Assembly (NCBI RefSeq): GCF_958298935.1
Contig: NC_084928.1
Location: 24,335,501-24,399,500, forward strand
Length of the DNA stretch: 64,000 bases
Reading direction: 5' to 3'
DNA from: Phragmites australis
Taxonomy: Eukaryota > Streptophyta > Magnoliopsida > Poales > Poaceae
In this document: positions 19,877 through 31,235 of the stretch, one piece after another
Numbering within the stretch: the stretch's first letter is position 1
How the letters are laid out: each line of letters begins with the position of its first letter
The notes under the pieces: generated by a model
The model's input: the letters and a program-made list of their open reading frames with translations, nothing else
The model's database searches: none
Told to the model about the DNA's origin: nothing
Program-made: the position numbers and the translations under genes

Positions 19877-20029
19877 GTAGCCCCTAAGCTCCCTCACGGA
19901 TATGGTGATCTGAGCTATTTTTATAAGGACGTGGTCGGATCTAGTCGTACCACTTGGGTCCTGGGTGAACAAGAGCTTTGCCCATGGAGTGGTCGGCGAT
20001 ACAGTCCACCACCATGCCTGGCTTAGGAA

Positions 20030-21234
20030 CGCTGACGATGTCACAAGGAAGACAGAGGAAGGATTAATTGGGCAAACTAGCTATTAAAAATTTCAAGCGG
20101 GGGTGTACTTTAATAATCTTTAACATTTTCTAAACGTTGTCATGTTGGTTGTATGCAAATTCTTAAAAATTTACACAAACAGCCAAAATTGTCCTAATTT
20201 CTACCAATTTTATGTAAGCAGTCACACATTACAAATACTTACTAATAAAATTGTAGTCAATCGCCTAGTATAAAAAACGATCACTAATCATCAAAATAGA
20301 AATGCAATTGATAGGAAAAATTGTGCACAACAAGCAACAACAAAATTTATACAACAAATCTAAAGAACAACTACAACAAATAAAAGAAATACATATTGCA
20401 AAGGATAAAAATGTGTATTACAAAGCAACTAACATTTTCATTTCTTACTCAAGTGAACAGCTTGAAAAATGTCAAAACAAAACACTTCAACTCCCAGAAC
20501 AAACAAAAATGCGTACCGTGACGAAAGAAAAGTAGATGTTCCTTCTGCTAAAATGTGTATTTAGGGGCCAAAAATATCAATTTTAACAAATATGTATAAT
20601 TTAGGGCAACAAATATCATGAGCTAGCTGATGCAAAAATAAAACAATAACTCAGGTGTCAGGGGTTAATCCCTAACAGTGATTTCGGGTGTATCGGACGA
20701 CAGATGCGTGATCTGTATTCTGGGGGATGTGCTTGTGCTAATCTAAGAACACCAGAGTTTATCCAAGTTCAAGCCCCCCCCCCTTGGTGTAATAGCCCTA
20801 CATCCTATGTACTCTTCTCATTGAGTATGGTTTCTTCTTTGTGTTTTTGGCCTTCTCTCCTAAGGCGGACTCCCTTCCACTTATAGCCCAGGAGGAAAGG
20901 AGTCTTACATCTGAGCCCATCAAATAGTCCCATGCCTACCTAGACGGCCAATGTAGGTTACCATTACAAGATACGTATGCATTGTGTTTGCCCTGGAGCA
21001 CTCCCGGACGCATTCGTGTGCGTACCTGCCGCTTCTGTGTGCATGCACGCGCGATCGAATCATGCGACTGTTGTTGACATGGTCTCTGGTCTGCATGCAT
21101 TGCTTGCTCGTGCCTCTTGGAGGGAACACTAATGATGTCACGAGGAAGGCAGATGAAGGAAGGATTAATTGGGCAAACTAGCTATTAAAAATTACAAGTG
21201 GGGGTGTACTTTAATAATCTTGGGACCGTACATG
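20030..21234. repeat. Reshuffled block P2-Q'-R'-P3
   Basis: In order: a short peroxidase upstream piece (20030-20118), segment Q' (to 20655), a truncated LTR R' beginning TGTCAGGGG at 20656 and ending near 21003, and a longer peroxidase upstream piece P3 (21004-21234). There is no peroxidase coding sequence beside P2 or P3. In copy 2 the block is cut at 51084 inside Q'. Confidence 0.75.
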
Positions 21235-22583
21235 AGGGCACAACTTGGTTGTGTAGCCCGCGTCTTCACCATGTACCGTTCAGTATAGCGATGGGGGCGC
21301 CCAAAACCGTAGCCCCAAATCCTCATTGAGCCCCTGCCTCTTTGCCTGTTTCTCTCCTAGCTCTCCTCGATGTTGAGCAACCCCAGCTAGTGGCCCCTTG
21401 GCGGGTGAAAGTGATGGTGATGAGCCTTATGCTTGTCTAAGGACCAGTGGGTTTCCCTCAAATGCCCTACATTACCCTTCCCACGATATGCTTTCTCGTC
21501 GCTTGTCCTGTAGCTTCGGGTCTTAGAGGCCAACCTATCGGCATGCCTCCGAAGCTCGTCCTCTTCGGCCCTCGAATATTCTTCCATCTTAGTGAATAGC
21601 TCATCCGCATCCTTGACCGGCTTCCGCGCCAGGCTTGAGGCCAAGGCCCCTAGCTAAAGGGCCTTGTCGTGTGACATCTTTTTCTTTATCTTCACTAAGG
21701 CCCTTCGCTTGGCACTTCACTCAAACAAAACGCCAAGTGAATTCCTTTAATCTCTCACCCTCCTTCTGTTTTACTGCAAACGGATCTCCGATGGTGACCA
21801 AGGCCTCGTAGTTGCCCTGGAAGTGAGAGAAAAATGCCTCCTAAAGAAGCTCCTAGGAAAACATCATCCTCGCCCCGAGAGAGGTGTACCACGAAAATGC
21901 AATTCCCTTAATGGATACGACAAAAGCCTTAGATATAGTGGCATTTTCTCTTCCCATGGACTCTATCACGGCCTAAAAACTCATCATGAACTCCTTGGGG
22001 CCAGTCTCACTGCTGTACAGGTGCAGCCGGGGCATCTTGAACCCCGAGGGCCACAATCGTATTTGCAAGCTCGTGGACAGCGGAGAAGCTTGATCTACCA
22101 TCTGCAGTCGATGAGGTTCCTCTATTGCTGAGTCCCTCCAATGGCCCCTATTAGGAGATGGACTGACGGAGGGACCTGTGTTGCCCACGTACCTCTTGGA
22201 TTTGCTTGTTGGCCTCATCCACCTGATTCTTGTACTGCACAATGTTGCCTTCGTGAGTTCCTGCTCCATGGTCCTCTGGGGCGTGCGGTGGAACCTGGTT
22301 ATGCTCTGGGACATTTGGCGTAGCTATCCGTCCATCCTGGGTTCCCAGAGCATTCACCTCAGACCCCTTGTTCCGCCTTCGATAGCCATACCGACCCGAG
22401 GTATATTGACCCTAGGGGCCTCGATCAAAGCCCTGGCTCCCTCAGTCACCATGGCTCCTCCTAGCTGCAAGGGTGCCTCGAGCTCCCTCAGCATTTGCAG
22501 ATCCTTGTGCTTTTTTTTCCTAGTCTTTGGTGGCATGAGATCACCACGTGGTCATGGGTTTGATCGCCACAGACAACGCCAAA
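21235..22583 (-). pseudogene. H-element gag remnant
   Basis: Reading leftward from the LTR at 22584, the minus strand shows a primer-binding-like TTTGGCGTTGTCTGTGG. A gag start follows near 22536 (MPPKTRKKKHKDLQMLREL), then GFKMPRLHLYSSETGPKEF, and a helical stretch VKDADELFTKMEEYSRAEED at 21600. These fit a Ty3/gypsy gag, but stops and frameshifts are frequent and no pol is present. The left edge at 21235 abuts peroxidase upstream piece P3 and may mark the junction between the tandem copies. Confidence 0.7.
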
Positions 22584-22684
22584 TGTTGGGATCATAATCA
22601 CAACACACTGAATAATACTCATAACTGTAACTATAATAATTGTTCATCTCTTCGTTACATCGGGAAAATAGAGATATTTATAGA
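22584..22684 (-). repeat. H LTR, left part, interrupted by T1
   Basis: Starts TGTTGGGATCATAATCACAA and breaks after ATAGA, the T1 target site. It continues after T1 at 42359. Confidence 0.82.
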
Positions 22685-23277
22685 TGTTGGGGATCATCTC
22701 CCGCCACCCCTAACTTGAAGGGAACCGTGAAGTCTACTGGAGATGCTGCGTGATAGCTATCGTTCTTCTGTTGCAGGAGTTCGTCTGTCAGCCGCGGAAA
22801 TCATGGAGCGAAGTTGGTCGAAGGGTGCAGGCGCCCTCGCATCTTCAAGTTCCCGAACCGGCGAAGACGAAGGCTCACGAACTTCGGCTGGCGGGCGAAG
22901 CCCTGGTGTGAGCTGACCTTCGCCGAGAGGCGAGGGCTGCCCGGCATGCGCCCGAGCGAAGAAGGCTTCAGCGCCCTTCGAAGGGATGACCCAGCTCGAC
23001 ACAGTGGGCCCGACTACGGTCGTCCTGGGTACTGTTATAATTATGCGATCATGCTCATTTGTACCATAATGCCCCCAGATATTCCGGGAATGTAGCAGGT
23101 TAGGGGGTAAGATATGTAAACGGAACCCGTGGTCGCAGGGTACAGGCTATAAATAGAGCCACAGTGTAACCGGAAGGGGTAATCGAAACTGTTTCGCCTC
23201 CGGCACGTGTCACTTTGAGGGACCTTTGATATCTCCGTATCCGAAGGCCCACCTTGTCTGGGACTTCGATCCCAACA
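22685..23277 (+). repeat. T1 copy 2, 5' LTR
   Basis: 593 bp, TGTTGGGGATC to GATCCCAACA. It lacks a 33-bp stretch that both 3' LTRs have. A TATAAATAG box near 23150 is the likely element promoter. Confidence 0.92.
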
Positions 23278-23279
23278 GT

Positions 23280-23297
23280 TGGCACCGTTCGCGGGAT
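23280..23297 (+). promoter_or_regulatory. T1 primer-binding site
   Basis: TGGCACCGTTCGCGGGAT begins two bases after the 5' LTR, with the TGG expected for pairing to a tRNA CCA end. I do not name the tRNA. Confidence 0.75.
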
Positions 23298-23312
23298 CGA
23301 ACACACGAAGGC

Positions 23313-25055
23313 ATGCCACCCAAGAAGAAATAGAAGTCACCCGGAACAGCGGAGGCGTTACTGGAACCCCCAGCCGCGACTGGGCCTTCGGTCGATAGAC
23401 CCACTCTAGCCGTACCAGGATCAAGTAATGCTTCAGCGGGGGGGTCTTCAGCCGGACGAGAGCGGCATTGCGAAGTTGACATAGGACCACAACAACCTGG
23501 CGATGGCCGACAGGACGAAGCACTATGGGTTGGCACGGAGCGAATGCCGGTCATGGAACCAATAGATCGCATTCGCTTCGATCTTCCAAAAAAAAGAAGG
23601 CGAAAGGGGGCGAAATGAAGAATGGGAGGAACTCGACGACTTCGCAGAGTTTGAACACGAGGAAGAAACAAACGAAGAAAGAAATGCAAGGTTAGAAGCC
23701 GAAGAGTTGGAAAGGCAGCTAGCGCAGAAGAAGCGCATGTTGGATGGCCTAGCAGCAAGTCGGAAAGCCGCAGAGTACCGCAGGCGGGCAGACGAAGCAA
23801 GAAAAACATTGGAATAGATACAAGAGCAAATCGATATACTCCACCAAGCGGAGGTCCATGTCTCGCCGGCCAACGCCACCGGGAGACTTGATACAAGCTT
23901 TGCAGGAAGTTCGACGAAGATCTTCTACGGGAGATCAGAAGTCACCCCTGGCCAGGGACCTGCAAAATCAGCCATGGCCGCCAGGATTCAAGATGCCCAG
24001 AGTGGTTATGTTTGATGGAGAATCAGACCCGAGAGAATTTGTCATGAGTTTTGAAGCAGCTGTGGAGTCTGCCGGGGGGGACGATGTAACCTTAGTGAAG
24101 GCCTTTGTATTAGCCATAAAGGGAATAGCAAGGTCATGGTATTCCGCGTTACCCCCGAGATCCATATATTCATGGGAACAGCTGTGCATTGCACTATACA
24201 GCAACTTCCAGGGGAACCGGGCATTCAACATCACCGCAACCGACCTCTTCGCGCTGAAGCAGCAACCAACAGAAACTTTGCAGAGCTATATGCGCCGATT
24301 TGTACACATACGTTGTCAGGCAAAGGGGTTGAGCGAAGATACAATTATCGATGCCGCAATACAGGGCATCAGAGGGGGGGCTATTGGCAGGAAAGCTCAC
24401 CAGAAAAAGACCCGCAAGTGTCCAAGAGCTGCTCAACAAGATGGAAGAATACTCAAGATCTGAGCTCGATCATCTCCGAAGGAAAAATGAATTAACAGCC
24501 TCCAAAGTAAAACAACATGCACCACCTAAAGAGGCAGGTGGCGGCAATCATAGAGATAGACTGCACTGTCCAAGAAAACCCGAAGGCTCTGATTATCCAA
24601 GCCAAAAAGAAGTCAATCAGATCAACCCCAGCCCGCCCGAAGCCGTTCAGGGATCGTGCGAAGCCTACAACTTATCCAATAGAGGAGGCCGAGCGGGCAG
24701 GGGAAGAGGCCGCGGAGGCAGAGGAGGACGAGTTCCCCACAACCCGGCAACCTTCTACTGCGAACTGCATGGTGAAGGAGCCGGCCACCGGACCAAACAG
24801 TGCCCACAGGTCTTGGCTATGAAAGAAAGCTTGGCAAAGCAGTTTGCTGATCATGGAAGGACAGTTCACCATGCAATAAGCTTCGGAAGAAGCGAAGGGT
24901 GGCAAAACCACAATCAGAACATGGTGTTTCCGAACCAATGGCAGCAAATTCCAGCACCACAGTATGCACCTGCAACTTCAGCTCAATTTGATCAAACTAG
25001 GCAAATGAACATTCAGGGCGACCTACCTCCGCCACCGCCAAGACCCGCAATCTAG
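23313..25055 (+). pseudogene. T1 gag (capsid-like core and zinc motif), disrupted
   Basis: The ATG at 23313 meets a TAG after six codons (23331). The gag core is readable from 23858: PWPPGFKMPRVVMFDGESDP, then EFVMSFEAAVESAGG, SWEQLCIALYSNFQGN and LQSYMRRFVHIR, typical of the retrotransposon gag domain. A frameshift at the run of seven Gs near 24374 moves the frame. The C-terminal part is Gly/Arg-rich (GRGRGRGGRGG), followed by a C-x2-H-x5-H-x4-C cluster (CELHGEGAGHRTKQC). Gag would form the intracellular particle. It ends at 25055, and a further frameshift lies before the protease. Confidence 0.85.
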
Positions 25056-25222
25056 GCACCACCAGAAAGTAGCAAATCAGTTAACATGATAAACCATGGG
25101 TACAACGTGGTGTTGGCCATCTCAGGGGGATCAAACCAGCAAACAGAATCCAAGAGACAACAAAAAGAATACGTGCGAAGGGTCAACCACGTCGGAGTGG
25201 GACCAACATACATCAATTCAAG

Positions 25223-26112
25223 ATGCTCGAACATTCCATTACATTCTCGCAAGAGGATATGAGGGTACTAGACTATCCGCACACAGATGCCTTCTTCATT
25301 ACCACGAACATCTCAGGAAATGAAGTACACAGGATATTGATCGATGGAGGAAGCTCGGTGGACATCATCTTCGTTGACGCCTTCAACAAAATGGGGCTGC
25401 AAAGAAGTGACTTAAAGCAAGCTGGATCACCACTACTAGGCTTCGGCGGAAACACAATCAACGCTCTGGGAAAAATAATAATCCCAGTGTCATTTGGCGA
25501 GCAGATGAATTTCCACACAGAAGGCATTACCTTCGATGTGGTGGACATTGGCTACCCGTACAACGTGATATTTGGGAGGGGAGTCCTCAATACATTCGGA
25601 GCAATACCACACCACGCATATTTGTGCATGAAGATGCCTGGCCCGGAAGGAGTCATAAAGGTGTTGGGAGATCAGCGAGTGGCTAGGCGAATTGAAGTAG
25701 GAATAGCTCCAAGAAGAAGAAATGTCCACAACATAACAGACCCTTCGATGGGTCGCGAAGCAAGCCACAACCAGCCAAAGATAGGGAAAGCAGCGAAGGC
25801 TGCACCAGAAGGGGCTACCAGAATAGTACAGCTAAATCATGACAAAGAAGATAAAAAGGTCACTATAGGAGCAGAGGCTCCGTCAGAGGATCAGCAACAA
25901 CTTGTAATGTTCCTTCACGACAACAATGATGTCTTCGCTTGGTCTCCCAGGGACCTGCAAGGAGTAAGTCAGAAAATCATTCAGCACAACCTAAATGTGG
26001 ACCCCAAAGCGAAGCCAAGGAAGCAGAAGCTTAGAAAAGCTTCGGGCGAAAGAGAGGAAGCAGCGAAGGCTGAAGTAGAAAAACTGCTCGATGCCGGAGT
26101 CATACGCTATTA
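25223..26112 (+). pseudogene. T1 aspartic protease and pol linker
   Basis: The active-site motif is [12 protein letters not shown], a D-G-G variant of the D-S/T-G motif that is common in Tat proteases. It is followed by the flap-type [13 protein letters not shown] and the [12 protein letters not shown] region. The linker carries the [12 protein letters not shown] motif that precedes RT in plant gypsy elements. The frame ends at a stop after AGVIRY, where a frameshift passes into RT. Confidence 0.85.
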
Positions 26113-27014
26113 ATGCACTCAGAGTGGCTAGCCAACCCTGTGTTAGTAAGAAAAGGAAATGGAAAGTGGAGAATGTGCATCGACTTCACAGACTTAAATA
26201 AAGCTTGTCCCAAGGATGACTTCCCACTGCCTAGAATTGACCAGCTGGTAGACTCTGCGGCCGGTTGCGAGATGCTAAGCTTCCTAGATGCTTATGCAGG
26301 GTACCATCAGATATGGATGGCGAAGGAAGACGAAGACAAAACGAGTTTCAGAACCTCCTTTGGAACATACTGCTTCATAAGAATGCCTTTCGGACTCCGA
26401 AACGCTGGAGCAACCTTCACGAGGTTGGTGCAGGCTGTATTAAAGTTGTAGCTGGGACAAAATGTATTGGCCTACATTCATGACATAGTGGTAAAGAGTA
26501 CCAGGAGGAGCCAACACATCGAAGACCTCCGCGAAACCTTCGACAATCTGCGAAGAGCAGGTTTAAAGTTAAACCCAGAAAAATGTGTCTTCGGAGTGCA
26601 ATCCGGAAGACTCCTAGGGTTTTTAGTGTCGAAAAGAGGCATCGAAGTGGATCCTTAGAAGATACAAGCAATTTTAGATATGAAACCGCCATAGAACAGA
26701 AAGCAAGTCCAACGCTTGGCAGGAAGGCTAGCAGCATTGAACAGGTTCATTGCAAAGTCTGCCGAGCGAAGTTTACCATTCTTCAAGGTGTTAAAAAGTT
26801 CTGACTTTTTCAAATGGGGTGCGGAGCAGCAAGCAGCCTTCGATGAGTTAAAAATCTACTTGACGAAGCTTATAGCACTGACCAGCCTGGATCCAGTGCA
26901 GATTTGCTGTTATACATAGCGGCATCCCCCTCGAGAGTCAGCACTGTACTTGTACAGGAAAAACTCGAAGACAATAGGCTGCGCCAAGCACCGGTATATT
27001 ATGTATCCGAAGCT
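26113..27014 (+). pseudogene. T1 copy 2 reverse transcriptase, truncated
   Basis: Starts in a new frame with EWLANPVLVRKGNGKWRMC. RT motifs include CIDFTDLNKACPKD, DAYAGYHQIWM, FGLRNAGATFTR and Y-I-H-D (histidine codon 26479-26481, replacing the catalytic aspartate of YxDD). A TAG at 26449-26451 and stops near 26656 and 26692 are shared with copy 1. It is cut at 27014, where 1.87 kb known from copy 1 is missing. RNase H, the rest of pol and the start of the N LTR are therefore gone. Confidence 0.87.
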
Positions 27015-28222
27015 CTGAGAAAGTCCCTCAAGGATGTTGCTGGTTACAAGAATGTTGGTCTATCTTAGAATCTGGGGCTCTTGGTTCTTCGGCCCGCCTC
27101 GTGCTGCTCACTTCTCGGCCGTGTTTCTCTTGTGCTGCATTCTTGTCTATGCTTAAGGATCTATTCCAGATGTTTCCTTCTGTGCCACCGGCTGCTTTAA
27201 ATACCCGCCAGCAGCAACGTGCCCCGAACGGGAGGGAGAGGGCACGAGTTCCGAGACACCATAAATGGAAAGGGCATCATCATTTCCTCTGGGCGAAGTG
27301 ACAAGGGGTGGAAAATGCGGCACACGCCCAGTCATCCGTCACCATAAATGGCCTGGCAACGGGCGCCATGGAGAGGGCCCACCGAGCAGCCGCAGAGCGG
27401 CCCAGCGTGACCGCCCTGTCTTGTTCCCCTGCCACAGCAGCGCGGCAGATGGAACGCCTCGGCCCTCTTGACGTTATCCTGAGACGGGCCGGATGGCACG
27501 GGACGGGACCCGTGCAATTAATAACCCCACGCCTCTCTGCCAGAACGTGGCAGGAACTGACTCTGAGCGCGGCGGGAGCAGTTGGAGGTGACAGGCCACG
27601 CACGCTCTTTAAATGCGGCCTCGGGCCTTTGACTGGCTGACACCTCATCAGTGGGCCCCTTGGGGGCCTCCACCAGGGGGCTTTCTGGGTCGTCGAGGTA
27701 CCGAGTGCTCGGGGGGTACTGTTCATCTCCCCGAGCACCCTCTCCCGAGAATGCCCTTTCTTGTCCTCGGGGAACCGAGTGCTCGGGGGTACTGTCCACC
27801 TCCGCGAGCACTCTCTCCCGGGCACACTTATACAGATACTCGGGGAACCGAGTGCTCGTAGCCTCGAGCACTCTCTCCCGGAACTTCCTTCGGTGGCTCC
27901 TCGGGATACTTGGGTGCCCAGGGGGCACCGCTGGTGGCCCCGGGCATGTTTCTCCCGGTACTTAGCTCTTCTGGTCGTCGGGTGACTAGGGTGCTCGGGG
28001 GTCACCGTACACCCTCCCGAGCACTTTCTTCCCGGTACTTAGATTTCGTGGATCATCGGGGAACAGGGGTACTCGGGGGCCACGGACTGCAGCCCCGAGC
28101 GCCTTCTCCCGGGACTTGATCTTTTCTCATCTTGCGGGAGAGACTCCGCGGGATGGCGCCATGTGGCGGATGGCTGGCCTGGCCTCGGGATTCGGGGACC
28201 CCCGGTTCCTAATACACCGATA
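27015..28222 (-). repeat. N copy 2, 3' LTR (left), truncated
   Basis: About 1208 bp. The first 230 bp of the LTR (equivalent to 2470-2699) are missing at the deletion junction. The inner end reads ACCGATA instead of ACCGACA. Confidence 0.88.
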
Positions 28223-28600
28223 GCAGCCCCTGGGCCCATTGGCAGGCAATGGCCCAGAGAATGCGGATGGGCCCTTCGTCGCGAACGAGGCCGAAGCCGA
28301 CACTGACGCCATGTGGCGAGCTTTCAGACGGTGGTCCCTCCGGTCTGGGCGTTTGGTACGACCCAACAGGGAGCTGAACGGACACACTTCCAAATGACTC
28401 CCGAGGCGTGTGACAACGGGACGGGCGGCGAGTGATGACGGAGCAGGCGGCACGCGCGATAGCCGCGCAAATCGAGAAAAATACGCCTGGCAACTGCTGA
28501 CACCGCACGATTCGTGGGAAATTCGCCTGGCGGTTGCGTTGATCGAGGAAACCGTCCCGCCGAGCACGCCGTGGCAGGCGATGTTTGAATCCCCCTGGGG

Positions 28601-28608
28601 TATAAAAG
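28601..28608 (+). promoter_or_regulatory. TATA box for the N antisense ORF (copy 2)
   Basis: TATAAAAG after CCCCTGGGG, 139 bp upstream of the ATG at 28740. Start about 30 bp downstream would give a leader of roughly 108 nt, nearly the same spacing as in the unrelated T1 aORF. Possible core promoter for antisense transcription. Confidence 0.6.
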
Positions 28609-28739
28609 GAGGAGGGGAACGAACCGCCCCCCTTGTGATCAAGCTCTTGCCCTCTTTGCGCTCCTGAGCCCTAGACTTTTCTTAGGCGATCAAAGCACCT
28701 TCCTTTCCCACCGTCCAGATCATCTCCCACCCCGATGAG

Positions 28740-31235
28740 ATGTCAAGAGCAGGAGGGAGCCGCCGCGACAGGACTCCCGACGGCGTACTGCCGGAGTACC
28801 GCCTGGTGAACGAGGAGGCGGCGGACAGGGTTCGGAAGCTGATGGTCCCCGAGGACCAGCGGGGGGCCTCGGTGGTGACGCCGGCGAGCTTCCCGCCGGC
28901 GACAAACTGTCCGGGGTGCATCGTCCTCTTCACCTCCTTCGTGGCGGCCGGGTTGGTGCCGCCATTCTCAGCGTTCTTTCTTCAGATCCTGGAGGCGTTC
29001 GGGATCCAGTTGGTGCATCTCAGCCCCAACTCCGTCGTCATCCTGGCGGTCTTCACCCACCTCTACGAGAAGTTCGTGGGGGTGCCGCCGTCGATGACGC
29101 TCTTCTGGCACTTCTTCGTGCTGTGATCGGCCGGGAAGAAGAGGGGCTTCTCCACCGCGGACGTCGCCGACTGCTGCAACTTCTGGCTGTGGGACGGCCT
29201 GGGGGAGCAATACATTCCCCAGGTGCTTTGAAGCAAATGGGAGGACTGGCGGCGTGACTGGTTCTATGTCGATGTCAACCCCCACAACCGTCTGACTCTG
29301 CCGGATATGGCGGTGGAACCCCGGAAGGTGACCTGGGAGGTGCCGCTGCAGATGGATGCGCAGATGGCACCGGTCCTGGAGCGCATCGACTTCCTGTGCC
29401 AGGCCGGACTTACCTCAGTAATGGTGGTGGCGGACTACCTACGCCATCGCCTGGCGCCCCTACGGGAGTGGGCCTGGCCCTGCTAGTTTTACACCGGCCC
29501 CCAGGACATCACCTGGACCCAGATCGGCGAGGAGTGGGACTTGGGCAGGCCAACACTGAAGGGCCTGCTCCGGGTGGTGATCGGGGTGGATGACCTGAGC
29601 CGGGTGGAGCTCCCGTGGAAGGAGATGGTGCTCTGCACCAATCCGGACCGGGTGGCGCTGCAGGCGAAGCTGCCGGAGTTCAACGCCCAGGGGCTGGTCG
29701 ACAGGCCAAGGCGCCGAAACCCCGGGACCAATCAGATCCTCGGAGCGGACGAGGCGGCCGGCGAGGCGGCTGCAAGTGATCCGGCGCAGACAGCGAGGCG
29801 GCAATAGCGCCAGGGGATAGAGGGAAGCGCCCCCGGACTTTCATTCCTGCGCCAGCGTCCCCGCCGTCGCCGTCGCCTGGTGAGGAGGGAGGCCAGGGCG
29901 GTCAGTCGTCCAGCGCGGGGCCGTCGGTGGGGGCGGCACCTGCGGTTCTGGAACCAGACTTTGATCTGCTTGGGCTGGTCTGGAGCCCGGAGACCGCACA
30001 GCGGCCCCGCAGAGCCCCCTGCTGAAGAGGAGGAAGGAGGACTCTGGGCCCACATCATCGGGCCCGGGGTACAGGATCCCGGCATCGAGATGACAATACA
30101 GAGGACCCAAACCCCGTGGCGGGGGAGATGATGCAGCTTGAGGCAGACCGCACCGCCCTTGCTTCGGAGAGGGCACGACTTGTCGCGGGCTGGCGCCTTT
30201 TTGAGGCCCGCGTTGCCGCGGCGCTCCGCCAATGAGGGCGAGCGGCGCGCCCTGGAGGAGGAGCAGAAGGCCCTAGAGGGCACCCGCGTGGAGGCCGCGC
30301 GGGAACGGGAGGAAGCCACCCGCCTGGCCGAGGCGTCGTGGCAGCAGGCTGCCGAGGCGCTCACCAGGGAGAGGCAGGCGCAGGCGCGGGAGGAGACTGT
30401 TCTGGCCCGCGAGAGGGCGGCGGAAGCCTCCCAGGCTGAATTGGCCCACCAGAAAGGCGAGGCTGACCAGGTCCGCACCGAACTCCAACACCGGGAGGAG
30501 GAGCTCCAAAGCTGGGAGGAGGACGTCGCCATCAGGGAGACCGATGTCGGCATTACGACGGCGGACCTGGAAGCCCGGGAGGAACTGCTGATTCTCCGGG
30601 AGACGGAGGCCACTGAGGCGGTGCTGGCAGCGACCGCTCGGGAGGAGCGGGCCGCCAAGTGGGAGTCCGAGCTGATCGCCCGCGAGCAGGCCCTCTCCGC
30701 CCTTGCGGAGCGGTTGAAGCGGGCTGAAGCCCAGGTGACCGGCGCGGCCGGGGGACAGGTCATCGAGGAGCGGCTGCGGCGCGCGACGGAGGAGCTCGAG
30801 GCCGCTGAGACCGAACGGGCCAATGTGATGCAGATGATGGAAGACATCTTCCGACAGATGCGGAGGTCCGTGAGGGCGGCTGGGCTCGGGCGAGTCGACA
30901 TGGAGGCGAAGGGGGCTGGCCCCGGCCAGGTTGCCCTCGGCTTCCAGAGGATCAGCCAGCGCCTCGAGGCGCTGCCCCAGGCCGTCCAGAAACTCGCCGC
31001 CCAGGAAGGGCATGGTTTGGCCCAGGCAGTGGCCGAACATGTCCTGGCCTCCTACCGAAGCCGAGACCCGAACTTCCCGCTGGAACCAGCTCGGGAAGGG
31101 GTGGTTGAAGCCAAGGAGGAGGCCACCCAGGAGGCAGTTCGGGGCGCCACCGCCGTAGTGGTGGCCTACTTTACACGAGAGGCACCGCCGACCTCAGACC
31201 TAGGGAGCAGCAGCGAGGGCTCCGACTTAGAGTAG
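28740..31235 (+). pseudogene. N antisense ORF (aORF): gypsy-type transposon domain plus long coiled coil
   Basis: The ATG at 28740 opens MSRAGGSRRDRTPDGVLPEY. A domain resembling PF04195 'putative gypsy type transposon' follows at about residues 70-128 (AFGIQLVHLSPNSVVILAVF, then YEKFVGVPPSMTLFWHFF). Stops in this frame occur at 29124, 29229, 29484, 29805 and 30129. Between about 29950 and 30230 the better coding frame is another one, so at least two frameshifts are present. From 30138 an open 365-codon stretch is almost entirely charged heptad-like coiled coil (ERRALEEEQKALEGTRVEAA), ending SSSEGSDLE at 31235. The gene runs opposite to gag-pol, and its function is unknown for the whole class. 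The domain assignment is from memory of the family. Confidence 0.78.

Noticed and set aside
29732..30901. 389-codon minus-strand frame, Ser/Arg/Ala-rich
   Set aside because: It is opposite the coiled-coil aORF of element N. Its composition is what the complement of Glu/Ala/Arg heptads gives, with no domain.
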